From NCBI RefSeq assembly GCF_022809715.1, contig NZ_CP094459.1:434001-498000 (forward strand): DNA of 64,000 nucleotides, given 5' to 3'. The stretch's first letter is position 1. Every line of letters begins with the position of its first letter. The notes below the pieces were generated by a model. It made no database searches and was not told where the DNA came from. It was given only the letters and a program-made list of their open reading frames with translations. Positions 1 through 8,548 of this stretch are shown here, one piece after another. This stretch comes from Burkholderia pyrrocinia. GTDB taxonomy: Bacteria > Pseudomonadota > Gammaproteobacteria > Burkholderiales > Burkholderiaceae. The position numbers and the translations under genes are program-made.

Positions 1-1080
1 GTCGCGAACGATCACGTGAACGTCGCGAGCGGGCAGAGCGTGCACGTTGCGGCGGGCAAGTCGCTGATCGGCAGCATCGGGCAGAAGCTGAGCCTGTTCG
101 TGCAGAACGCGGGGATGAAGCTGTTCGCGGGCAAGGGCAAGGTCGAGATCCAGGCGCAGTCGGACAACGTCGAGGTGACCGCGCAGAAGGCGGTGAAGAT
201 CGTGTCGGCGACCGACCGGATTGAAATCGCGGCCGATCAGGGAATCTTGCTGACGAGCGGCGGCGGGTATATCCGCATTCAAGGCGGGAACATCGAGATT
301 CACACGCCGGGTGCGGTGGATGTGAAGGGCGCGTCGCATACGTTCGCTGGGCCGGCGAGCATGGGGTATCCGTTGCCGAGCCCGCGGCCCGATCAGCCGG
401 GGCAACTGGAGTTGTTTCACAAGTACGTGAACGGCGAGGCCGTGAAGGGCGGGTTGTTCACGGTGAAAGACGTGAACGGCGCGGTGCTGAAGAAGGGTGC
501 GCTCGACAACAGCGGCTACACGGTCGTGAGCGGGCTGCCGCCCGGTGCGGTGCGTGTCGAGTTCGGCAAGGACCCGCGCGAGTCGGATCAGCCGGCGAAC
601 TACTTCAAGCAGGCGAAGTGGCCGGCGGAGCCCGTCGAGCCGTCGCCGGAAGCGGCGCAGGCCACGGCGACTGGGCAGCTTGCCAGCCAGTTGCAGGGGA
701 TGACGCCTGCAGCGGCAACGGCTGCCATGGGGCTCGTGAGCGGCGGTGGCGCAGGTGCTGCGCTGGGCGGGCTGGCGAGTTCCGCGTTGCCGGCTGCGGC
801 GACTGCGCTGGGTGGGGCGGGCGTGGCGTCTGCGTTGCAGACGGCTTCGAGCCTGAGCGGTGCCGCGAAGCAGGTGGCCGGGATGGTGCAGGCTGCACGG
901 CAAGGCGGGCTCGCGGCGCTGGCCGCGCCGGCGGCGAACGCAGCATCCGGGGCGCTGCAGGGCGCATTGCCCGGTGTCGCGGGGATTGCGGGCAAGGGCG
1001 CGACGACGGTGGCGTCAGCGGCCGGTGCGACTGGCATGAAGCTGCCGACGAGCGGGTTCGGCGGACCGCTGAAATCCTGA
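1..1080 (+). CDS. vgrG: Type VI secretion spike protein VgrG, C-terminal part (5' end outside the window)
   Basis: The reading frame is open from base 1, so the N-terminal gp27/gp5-like part lies upstream. The first ~115 visible residues form the repetitive beta-helix (DUF2345) needle, with the blocks KLFAGKGKVEIQAQ, ILLTSGGGYIRI and GGNIEIHTPG; the same blocks recur in the second VgrG at 26.5-26.9 kb. After a PYPLP-like boundary comes a short beta domain of about 75 residues (LELFHKYVNGEAVKGGLF to VRVEFG), resembling transthyretin-like VgrG tip extensions. An Ala/Gly-rich, partly hydrophobic tail of ~140 residues follows. Such tip extensions are known to hold cargo effectors, and the Rhs gene starts 57 bases downstream, so loading of that Rhs protein is the likely role (inference). 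Confidence 0.93.
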   Translation, partial: VANDHVNVASGQSVHVAAGKSLIGSIGQKLSLFVQNAGMKLFAGKGKVEIQAQSDNVEVTAQKAVKIVSATDRIEIAADQGILLTSGGGYIRIQGGNIEIHTPGAVDVKGASHTFAGPASMGYPLPSPRPDQPGQLELFHKYVNGEAVKGGLFTVKDVNGAVLKKGALDNSGYTVVSGLPPGAVRVEFGKDPRESDQPANYFKQAKWPAEPVEPSPEAAQATATGQLASQLQGMTPAAATAAMGLVSGGGAGAALGGLASSALPAAATALGGAGVASALQTASSLSGAAKQVAGMVQAARQGGLAALAAPAANAASGALQGALPGVAGIAGKGATTVASAAGATGMKLPTSGFGGPLKS

Positions 1081-1137
1081 GAGGGCGGCGCGTCAGCCGT
1101 CAAGAACAACTAAATCGCGATTTGAACGAAAAACGAC

Positions 1138-4100
1138 ATGGCACAACAACTTCCACCGGGCGCCGAGAAGGAACAGGCTGTTTCCTGGCTCAGTGATATT
1201 TCGCCGAAGGATGTCGCGGCGGGGGGCGATCGCTTCAATCAGTGGTTGCTCCGCATCAGCGGCAATCACATTTCGTTCGAGGATCTCAAGACCGTTGCAA
1301 GCGCGGTACCGATCATCGGCAACCTGATGGCGTTTTACGATGCGGTGTGCGACATCGTGACGATCATCGAGAAGCGCAGCGCCAATTTGCTCGATTATCT
1401 CGGGCTTGCGATCAACCTGATCGGCGTTATTCCAGTTCCGCCGCCGCTGGCGTCGTTCCGCCTGTCGGCGCGGCCGCTGCTCGGGCTCGTGCGCAATCAG
1501 TTGCTGGTGTCGCGCGGCAATCTCGGCGCGGCGATCATTTCGGTGCTCGTCACGCACGTCAATGCCGCAGCCGCGACCGAAATCGAAAATTTCCTGAAGA
1601 CGCTGCAGGACGTTCTTGTCGAGCTGCTGAACGACTGCGCTGCGAAAGCGCAGGAATTGATGGTCGGGCTTGCGACCGGACTGGAACTCGCGCTCAAAGG
1701 ACAGCTTTTCGACAGCAGCGCAAACGTGCAGCGTACCAAGCAGATCGCGCGGAAGATGGACGATCGGTCCTGGTACAACCCGATGCTGGTGGTCGACGCG
1801 TTCGAGTACGGCTACGAAGGGTCGATCGCGCTGGGCAAGGACGTCGGGAACGCGACGGCCGGGGCTGCCGCAAAGCTCGCGCCGGATTCGTGGCTGCAAC
1901 CGTTCCGCGATATCGTTACGTTCCTGAAGACCGAGGCACCGAAGGTCGCGAAGGCGATCCGCGATCTGAACGGCAGCGAAGAGGGCAAGATGCTGTGGCT
2001 CATCGCGCAGCTGGTCCAGGCGGTTGCACAGGTACGTTTGCGCGGGAAACCCCACGAAAAGACGGCGGATGTGCCGCCCGGAGGCAAGGGGAAGGCGCGG
2101 AACGATCGCCCTCAGGAGCCGGTCGGCATGACCGGGCAGCAAGCGCGAGCGGGCGGTGCGGGCCAAAGTCCATGCAAGGGTTGCCAGATCGGCGCGTCGC
2201 CTGCATCGATCGATTTCGCATTCGGCGACGAGACGTTCACGCATACGGATTTCGAACTTCCCGGTGCGTTGCCGCTCGTCTGGGCTCGCACGTATCGATC
2301 GCGTCTGTCTGCATACGACGACGGCGAACTCGGCGCGCGCTGGCTTACGCCCTATACGACGCGCATCGATGTCGACGGCGATACCTGGTTCTATCGAGAC
2401 GCGAGCGGACGCAGCATCGAATATCGCGCGCTTGCCGTCGGTGGCGTGCATGACGATCTCGCGGAGAACCTGACGCTGTCGCGCCTTGACGATACGTGGC
2501 TCACGATCGCGTACGGTTACGACGCATTGCACGTGTATGAACGGCGCGGCGATGCATTCCGGCTGGCGATGCAGAAGGATCGCGCGGGCAACACGATCAC
2601 GCTCGATTACGATGCGCTCGACCGCGTCGCGCGGTTGATCGACGCGAGCGGCAACGTGCTGTCGTTCGAGCACGACAAGCACGGGCGGATCGTGCTGATC
2701 GAGCAAGTGCTCGATGGCGGCGAGCGTCGCACGCTTGCGCGCTACGCATACGATGACCAAGGCGATCTCGTGCGCGCTACCGATCGGCACGGCAACGCGT
2801 GGAGCTATGAGTACCATCGACATCTCGTCACCCGCTACACCGATCGTACCGGCCGCGGGATGACGCTCGAATGGGACGGTGCAGACGCTGACGACAACGC
2901 AAATGCGAAATGCGTGCGCGAGTACGCGGACGACGGCAGCCTCGACATCCGTCTTGCGTGGCATCCGAACATTCGTCTCACCTACGTGACCGACGCGCTC
3001 GGTCAGATGACGCGCTACTACTACAACATCAACGGCTACGTTTACCGGATCGCCTATCCCGACGGAAACGAGGAATGGTTCCGGCGCGACGCGCACAACA
3101 ATCTGACGCTGCATATTCTGCAGGATGGCAGCATCGAGCAGATGAGGTACGACGCGCGCGGCAACCTCACGTGGCACGAGCGTCCGGACGGCAGCATTGT
3201 CGAGATGGGTTACGACGACAAGGACCAGATGGTTCGGCTCGTCGATCCGAACGGCCATGTCTGGCAGCGCAAGTACGACGATGCAGGCAATCTCGTCGAG
3301 GAGATCGATCCGCTCGAGCACTCGACGAAGTACGCATACGGCGACAAGGGATTGCCGACGCAAATCACTGACGCGAAAGGCGGTACGAAGATACTCGAGT
3401 ACAACAAAGCTGGGCAGCTTGCCAGCTATACGGATTGTTCTGGCAAGAAGACAGAGTGGGCATATGACGATGTCGGTCGCGTGATCTCGACGAAAGACGC
3501 AGCGGGCAGCATTACGGCCTATCGCTACACATCGAACGGCCAATTGGCAGAGGCCCGTTCGCCTGCCGGTGTTGAGCAGTTGAATTTCGACGCCGAAGGC
3601 CGTTTGCTGCGGCACACCGATCAGTTGAATCGATCGACGCGATACAGTTATGACGCAGCTGGGCGAGTTGCAAGCCGCACTGATGCGCTCGGTCAGATGC
3701 TTGCGTATCGCTATGACCGTCTTGGTCGGCTCAGCGTATTGACCGACGCGAATCACGCAACGTATCAATTTCACTACGATCCGGCGAGTCGACTGATTGA
3801 GGAGGTTGGTTTCGACGGTAAATTGACACGCTATGAGTACGATCCTCAAAGTGGCAGCTTGGTCGCCGTGCACGAGGCCGGCAATGTGACAACCGTCGAT
3901 ACCGACGCGAACGGCCGTCTGCTCAAGCGTACGGCAGGCGAGAGTGAGGAGCGTTTCGCGTATGACGCTAGTGGTCGCCTGATCGAGGCCTCGAACCGCT
4001 ATAGCCGCGTACAATTTTTCTTCGATGCGGTCGGCAACCTTGTGCGTGAGCATCACGCCTATCGGGTGTTCGGCGAGCAACGAAGCTACGTGTGGCATCA

Positions 4101-5763
4101 CGAGTATGACGAGCTTGGCAATCGGCGACGCACTGTGCGGCCGGACGGTCATTCGATCGACTGGTTGATTTACGGCTCCGGCCACGTGCATGGGATGCTG
4201 CTTGATGGCGAGGAGCGTGTGCAGATCGAGCGGGACGATCTTCATCGCGAGACGGTGCGGATGTTGTCGAGCAAGATTGGGCAGCGCACGAACTACGATC
4301 CGGCAGGACGCATGCTGCAGCAGACGATCCAGCGGGCAACGTCGCCCGCACCGCTTGCCGAGCGGTGTTACCGGTATGACGCGGCAGGACAACTGTCTCG
4401 GATCGAAGACAGTCGCAAAGGCGGAATCGACTATCGATACGATCCGGTCGGGCGACTGACCGAGGCGATCAGTCCGGTTGCGACGGAACGGTTTGCATTC
4501 GATCCAGCGGGCAACATTGTCGATCCGGCGCATTTGCTGACGGAGCGCGCATCGCGGCCAAGTCCCGTGCGGCCAGAGAATACGTTGCCAGCCGAGGTGC
4601 CGAAAGTGGTCGGCAACTTGCTGAGGAAGTATGCCGGGATGCATTTCGAATACGACGAAAGGGGGAACCTCATTCGTAAGCGTACGCCGGCGGGTGAGCA
4701 GGTGTACGAGTGGGATGGGTTCAACCGCCTTCAGGCGGCGCATGTGACTGAGACGCTGCGGCAGTGCGAGGCAAGATATTTTTACGACGCGTTCGGGCGG
4801 CGGATCGCGAAGGAGATGAACGACGAGCGCACCGTGTATGGATGGGACGGCGACACGTTGGCGTACGAAAGTGATGCTACGCGCAGCACGCACTACGTAT
4901 ACGAGGCTGGCTCGTTCGTGCCACTCGCACAATACGTGACGGACCGGGTGGCGGGAATTCCGACACCGGGGTGGAAAAGCACCGATCGGTACGTACCAGA
5001 GGAAGATCCGTTACAGAGAGTGCCGGAACGGACCAGCGACGCGGCGGTATTCTATTACCACTGTGATCATATCGGCTCGCCGCAACTGATGACCGACGAG
5101 TTGGGTGATGTGGTGTGGGAGGCGTCATACAAGGCCTGGGGTGAGGCGCACGCGGTGATCGAGCGTGTTTCGAAGGTGGCAGGGACTGCGCCGAGGAATC
5201 TGCTGCGGTTTCAGGGGCAGCAGATGGATGAGGAGACGGGCCTCGCTTACAGTCGGCACCGGTACTACGACGCAAATGTCGGGCGATTTATCAGCGCCGA
5301 CCCTATTGGCTTGGCCGGTGGGCTGAATATCCACCTATATGCGCCGAATCCGGTGGGTTGGACCGATCCGCTGGGTTTGTCTCCGGCGACTTTGCTGAAG
5401 AATATTGCAGCCGTTAGAGCTGGTCGGAGCGTGACAGTTTGCTCGTTCAAAGAGGCGGCAGCCACGTTGTTCGGGGCGTTCCCTGACGCGCAAAAGTCTG
5501 CGGGCTCGGGAAACAAGTCAGCGGAGAAAACCTCTAGAGATAAGGCTGCCTTCAAGGCAAATCGACAGAATGAGAGTGGTCGAGCGTCATATCATATGGA
5601 TTATCAGGTCAATCCTGAAACGGGGGTTTTATATGGGCATGAATCGCTTCCAGACGGGCATCCGCATAAAACAACGCCGCACATTAATGTGATTACGCCT
5701 GATGGTGATAGGCTTGATATCTTTGTTGAGCAAAAAAAAGCGTGCCCATTGAAAAGGAAATGA
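1138..5763 (+). CDS. Rhs-family polymorphic toxin, likely T6SS effector
   Basis: A 1541-residue protein. Residues 1-~345 form a helical N-terminal region with hydrophobic stretches (about 50-130) and no PAAR motif. The RHS core begins near residue 360 (FAFGDETFTHTDFELPG) and carries many YD repeats, for example YDAAGRVAS and YDALDRVARL. The core closes with the autoproteolysis motif DPIGL (D1388) to DPLGL (ends 1414). The remaining ~127 residues are the variable toxin tip, with an AT-richer coding sequence. The tip has a His-rich block GHPHKTTPHINV and a YHMDYQ motif; I do not recognise its family, although the clustered His/Asp residues would suit a nuclease. The gene follows vgrG by 57 bases and is followed after 1 base by its probable immunity gene. 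The Shine-Dalgarno before the ATG is weak. Confidence 0.93.
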   Translation: MAQQLPPGAEKEQAVSWLSDISPKDVAAGGDRFNQWLLRISGNHISFEDLKTVASAVPIIGNLMAFYDAVCDIVTIIEKRSANLLDYLGLAINLIGVIPVPPPLASFRLSARPLLGLVRNQLLVSRGNLGAAIISVLVTHVNAAAATEIENFLKTLQDVLVELLNDCAAKAQELMVGLATGLELALKGQLFDSSANVQRTKQIARKMDDRSWYNPMLVVDAFEYGYEGSIALGKDVGNATAGAAAKLAPDSWLQPFRDIVTFLKTEAPKVAKAIRDLNGSEEGKMLWLIAQLVQAVAQVRLRGKPHEKTADVPPGGKGKARNDRPQEPVGMTGQQARAGGAGQSPCKGCQIGASPASIDFAFGDETFTHTDFELPGALPLVWARTYRSRLSAYDDGELGARWLTPYTTRIDVDGDTWFYRDASGRSIEYRALAVGGVHDDLAENLTLSRLDDTWLTIAYGYDALHVYERRGDAFRLAMQKDRAGNTITLDYDALDRVARLIDASGNVLSFEHDKHGRIVLIEQVLDGGERRTLARYAYDDQGDLVRATDRHGNAWSYEYHRHLVTRYTDRTGRGMTLEWDGADADDNANAKCVREYADDGSLDIRLAWHPNIRLTYVTDALGQMTRYYYNINGYVYRIAYPDGNEEWFRRDAHNNLTLHILQDGSIEQMRYDARGNLTWHERPDGSIVEMGYDDKDQMVRLVDPNGHVWQRKYDDAGNLVEEIDPLEHSTKYAYGDKGLPTQITDAKGGTKILEYNKAGQLASYTDCSGKKTEWAYDDVGRVISTKDAAGSITAYRYTSNGQLAEARSPAGVEQLNFDAEGRLLRHTDQLNRSTRYSYDAAGRVASRTDALGQMLAYRYDRLGRLSVLTDANHATYQFHYDPASRLIEEVGFDGKLTRYEYDPQSGSLVAVHEAGNVTTVDTDANGRLLKRTAGESEERFAYDASGRLIEASNRYSRVQFFFDAVGNLVREHHAYRVFGEQRSYVWHHEYDELGNRRRTVRPDGHSIDWLIYGSGHVHGMLLDGEERVQIERDDLHRETVRMLSSKIGQRTNYDPAGRMLQQTIQRATSPAPLAERCYRYDAAGQLSRIEDSRKGGIDYRYDPVGRLTEAISPVATERFAFDPAGNIVDPAHLLTERASRPSPVRPENTLPAEVPKVVGNLLRKYAGMHFEYDERGNLIRKRTPAGEQVYEWDGFNRLQAAHVTETLRQCEARYFYDAFGRRIAKEMNDERTVYGWDGDTLAYESDATRSTHYVYEAGSFVPLAQYVTDRVAGIPTPGWKSTDRYVPEEDPLQRVPERTSDAAVFYYHCDHIGSPQLMTDELGDVVWEASYKAWGEAHAVIERVSKVAGTAPRNLLRFQGQQMDEETGLAYSRHRYYDANVGRFISADPIGLAGGLNIHLYAPNPVGWTDPLGLSPATLLKNIAAVRAGRSVTVCSFKEAAATLFGAFPDAQKSAGSGNKSAEKTSRDKAAFKANRQNESGRASYHMDYQVNPETGVLYGHESLPDGHPHKTTPHINVITPDGDRLDIFVEQKKACPLKRK

Positions 5764-5764
5764 A

Positions 5765-6055
5765 ATGAGTGAGTGGCAGGTTGACTTTGAAAAGGTGGCT
5801 GGCAAGATCGGCGGGAAGAAGGGTTTGTGGGTTAATCGAAAGTATGAGCTCGATGGCGAGCCCGCAAGCAGTGAGTTTTTTATAAAAAAAACGGAGGCTG
5901 GATTTAAAGTCGGGTTTGATGATTATTTCGATAAGTATGAGGATGCTGTTGATCTGTATTTTGTTTACTTGAGGGCGAATTTTTCAGAATTGAAGCGTGC
6001 TGTCGAGTTTGCGTTGCGCGAAGGGTTTGTTGGTGTTGATGAATTGATGGGGTGA
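5765..6055 (+). CDS. Probable immunity protein of the upstream Rhs toxin
   Basis: A 96-residue acidic cytoplasmic protein (starts MSEWQVDFEKVAGKIGG, ends DELMG) with no signal peptide or membrane segment. Its ATG lies 1 base after the Rhs stop codon, so translation is probably coupled. Base composition is clearly AT-richer than the Rhs core and matches the toxin tip, as expected for a toxin/immunity cassette that moved as a unit. I do not recognise its family. The immunity role is inferred from position, size and composition only. Confidence 0.72.
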   Translation: MSEWQVDFEKVAGKIGGKKGLWVNRKYELDGEPASSEFFIKKTEAGFKVGFDDYFDKYEDAVDLYFVYLRANFSELKRAVEFALREGFVGVDELMG

Positions 6056-6290
6056 TTGGGCTGTTTCTTAATATTGCTACTCAGTCTCAACGCCAGAGAG
6101 GGAGCGGTGGAAATTATGCAGCGGAGCGCTGTGTCGCATATAGGGCTCTTCGGCAAGCAGGTCTGTCAGAGAGCGAGACGCGTTGCCATATCATGCGGAG
6201 CGATGCTCACTTTGCCAACTTGGATGTGACTGGTGATGCGCCAATCCGAATACCGGGAAATCGAAGCAGTTCGGCTGGGATGTGGTAGCG
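6056..6290 (+). other. Probable decayed Rhs toxin-tip remnant
   Basis: This short AT-rich stretch lies between two immunity-type genes. It is open in one frame from 6052 to 6288 (78 codons, including GGNYAAERCVAYRALRQAG and HFANLDVTGDAPIRIP) but has no convincing start or ribosome site, and its frame overlaps the preceding stop. In Rhs arrays such a stretch just before an immunity gene is usually the remains of a displaced toxin tip. That reading is inference; no family is recognised. Confidence 0.3.
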
Positions 6291-6313
6291 TGAACGGATG
6301 GATTACGTCGGCG

Positions 6314-6675
6314 ATGGTTCTGGAAATCATCAAGATATGTGCTCTGATTTCAAAGAATGATTTTTTCGCTTGGAGGAAGAGGGAAACTTCGAAGTGAGTG
6401 CGCCATCCGAAATAAAGACTGTGATTTTGGAGTGCCTGGGAGGGAATTCCCCGAGTGAGAGCGACCTGGTGCGAGTCGGAGTCCCGGATGAGAATTATGT
6501 TCTCAGTCATTCCGCCGTGTACGAAATAAATCCCAGTTCGCCATCGGATCGTGACAAGCGAATTCAAATGAATTTGATAGTCGATGGTTTTGAGAGCGAC
6601 CTGACTCTGATTTTGCGTGCTCACAAGCGAGAAGGGGGGGATGAAGTTCGTATTTACGGTGCTCCCACGCTTTAG
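6314..6675 (+). pseudogene. Frameshifted immunity-like gene (possible DUF7668-like)
   Basis: Two overlapping frames read as one small protein. From ATG 6314 one frame reads MVLEIIKICALISKNDFFAW and stops at 6397. A second frame, open from after the TGA at 6358, continues with EEEGNFEVSAPSEIK to the stop at 6675. Joining them between about 6370 and 6395 gives a protein of roughly 115 residues that ends GFESDLTLILRAHKREGGD and EVRIYGAPTL. The SDLTL segment in a small acidic C-terminal domain resembles DUF7668-type proteins often found beside polymorphic toxins. A TTG at 6370 could start the second frame alone. It is either a broken immunity gene or a shorter intact one. Confidence 0.45.
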
Positions 6676-6726
6676 GCCGGCACGGGCCGCGTGCGCATGA
6701 CCGACAAGCTCGAAGGCCTGAATGTC

Positions 6727-7132
6727 GGTCTGGCACTACGAATATGACGAGCTGGGCAATCGTCGGCGGACTGTACGGCCCGACGGTCACGCGATCGACT
6801 GGTTGATGTAGGGATCAGGGCATGTGCACGGGATGCTGCTGGATGGCGGGGAGCGCATGCAGTTTGAGCGTGATGAGCTCCATCGCGAAACGGTGTGGAT
6901 ACTTGTCGAGCAAAGTCGAGCAACGTACGCACTATGATCCTGCGGGGCGCGTGCTGCAGCAGACGATTCAGCGCTCGACGTCGCCCGTACCGCTCACCGA
7001 GCGGCGGTATCGCTAACGCGAATCGACGGCAGCCGCAGGGGGGGGCACTGACTATCGGTATGACCCGGTTGGACGCCTGATCGAAGCCGTCAGTCCGGTC
7101 GCGGAGGAGCGATTCGCGTTCGATCTGGCCGG
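6727..7132 (+). pseudogene. Degenerate Rhs core fragment
   Basis: The DNA parallels the intact Rhs gene from about 4089 to 4510, codon by codon, for example WHYEYDELGNRRRTVRPDG here against WHHEYDELGNRRRTVRPDG there. It is broken by an in-frame TAG at 6809, an extra base near 6901 and a stop with lost bases near 7015. At about 7130 the sequence jumps from the FAFD..AG segment (about 4510 in the intact copy) straight to the RYVPE segment (about 4987), an internal deletion of close to 480 bases relative to the intact gene. It has no start and no Rhs N-terminus, so this is a displaced end rather than a whole gene. Confidence 0.85.
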
Positions 7133-7162
7133 TACGTACCGGAGGACGATCCCCTGCAAAAA

Positions 7163-7822
7163 GTGCCGGAGCGCCGGGCGGAAGCCAAACTGTTCTATTA
7201 CCACTGCGACCAGATCGGGACGCCGCAGTTGCTGACGGATGACGTCGGTGACATCGTGTGGGAGGGGGCATACACGGCGTGGGGTGAAGTGCGGGAGGTG
7301 ATCACGCGGGCGTCGACGACCGAGGGGGGCATGCCGAGGAATTCATTGCGATTCCAAGGGCAGCAGGCGGACGAAGAGACGGGGCTCGCCTATAACCGGT
7401 ATCGGTATTACGATCCTGCAACAGGGCGATTCATCTCAAAGGACCCTATAGGACTTGATGGAGGTATCAACGCTTATCAGTATGCTCCGAATCCGATCGA
7501 GTGGGTCGACCCGCTTGGCTTGGCTCGAATTCCGAAATCGGTTAAGGATAAAGTTGCGCAAGAGAATCAAGATTTCTTTGGAAAGGCGACGTGCGAATGC
7601 TGCGGCGTTGATGTTGTTCCAGGAAAGAAGAGTCAGCGAGGCGTTACACCGCCAACCAATGAGCGTCAGTTTGACCATATTGAACCAGACGTGCTAGGCG
7701 GTGCGAATGATGAGGCAAATACTCAGGTTCTGTGCCGTAAGTGTAATAGGCGACTGTGGGACAGAATCAAGGATAACTTCAAGCGACTCAATCGCTTGGG
7801 GCGTACGCCATGCGATAGCTGA
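7163..7822 (+). CDS. Orphan Rhs C-terminal fragment carrying an HNH nuclease toxin tip
   Basis: A 219-codon open frame, also open upstream to about 7133, containing the last intact part of an Rhs core: YYHCDQIGTPQLLTDD, LRFQGQQADEETGLAYNR and the DPIGL...DPLGL cleavage motif. The ~100-residue tip has an HNH layout: a CxCC zinc pair (CECCGVD), FDHIEP with the catalytic-type DH, GGANDEANTQ and a second zinc pair LCRKCN. It would be a DNase. Without the Rhs N-terminal cage and loading region it is probably not delivered as it stands; GTG 7163 is only a possible start. It is followed by an immunity gene after 9 bases, so the cassette can still be swapped onto a complete Rhs by recombination (inference). 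Confidence 0.8.
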   Translation: MPERRAEAKLFYYHCDQIGTPQLLTDDVGDIVWEGAYTAWGEVREVITRASTTEGGMPRNSLRFQGQQADEETGLAYNRYRYYDPATGRFISKDPIGLDGGINAYQYAPNPIEWVDPLGLARIPKSVKDKVAQENQDFFGKATCECCGVDVVPGKKSQRGVTPPTNERQFDHIEPDVLGGANDEANTQVLCRKCNRRLWDRIKDNFKRLNRLGRTPCDS

Positions 7823-7831
7823 AGAGGGAAT

Positions 7832-8335
7832 ATGCGAGAAATTCGGAAGATTATTTTTAGATTGAAGAAGGATGAAGATGGATATCCTCCGATGGAATTT
7901 GAATCCATGTGGGGGATATTTTCGGATGAGTCATCGTGTGTCGTCGACAATGTGCCGTATTACGTGTATGGAGTAAGTAAAGGAGACGCGGTGGCGATAG
8001 AGAATGTCGATGGTGAGCTGTTTGTTTCATCTGTAATTTCTCGGGGAGGGCATTCAATTTTGAGAGTGTTTGCCGAAGATCCAGGCACCAAAGCGTCACT
8101 CATTTCTGAGTTGAAATTGCTTGGGGCGCAGTGCTCTGCCACGAGGGGGCTCTCCCTTTTTGCCGTTGATATTCCTCCGGAAATTGACTTTACAAAGATT
8201 GACGCATTTCTCGCGTCTCGATGTGATGGCGAGCATCTCGCATATGAAGACGCATGTTTGCAGCACGGTGGCATCGATGGTGATCGGGTACGAGAATGCG
8301 AGTCGCTTGCGTCAGTTCCTCTACGACTGCACTGA
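7832..8335 (+). CDS. DUF4265-type immunity protein for the HNH toxin tip
   Basis: A 167-residue soluble protein starting MREIRKIIFRLKKDEDGYPP. The KDEDGYPP...ESMWGIF opening and the central VDNVPYYVYGVSKGDAVA are typical of the DUF4265 family, common immunity partners of polymorphic toxins. A good ribosome site (GAAGAGGGA) precedes the ATG, which lies 9 bases after the HNH stop. The last ~30 residues (HGGIDGDRVRECES onward) look atypical, and a neighbouring frame stays open to 8375, so a late frameshift may have altered the C-terminus. Retention of this gene while the adjacent Rhs core decayed suggests it is still useful against incoming toxin. Confidence 0.75.
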   Translation: MREIRKIIFRLKKDEDGYPPMEFESMWGIFSDESSCVVDNVPYYVYGVSKGDAVAIENVDGELFVSSVISRGGHSILRVFAEDPGTKASLISELKLLGAQCSATRGLSLFAVDIPPEIDFTKIDAFLASRCDGEHLAYEDACLQHGGIDGDRVRECESLASVPLRLH

Positions 8336-8548
8336 GGTGCGTAATGCATTGAGAGAGTTACCACCCACCCTTTAATGCTGTCTTCCAGATCGATGCATCG
8401 AGTACCAAGGGGAAGAATTAATAGTGTTGGACGCTCGGTTTTCCGGCGATGTTGAAGAATCGCGTATGGTCGGCATACAGTTGCCCATTCAATGAAGTCA
8501 CGGAAATCGCTCGCTGGGATTCGATCAAGGGCCGCTAACGCGGTCTCT

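Noticed and set aside
1093..4932. Very long open frame on the minus strand across the Rhs gene
   Set aside because: It is antisense to a well-recognised RHS core with YD repeats. Its protein is Arg/Val/Leu-rich without domains, a GC-rich shadow.
5380..5760. Assignment of the first Rhs tip to a named toxin family
   Set aside because: The His-rich block is suggestive but I could not match it to a specific family without a profile search.
6052..6288. 78-codon frame as an intact gene
   Set aside because: No ribosome site and no family resemblance; it lies in decayed Rhs-tip territory, so it is listed only as a remnant.
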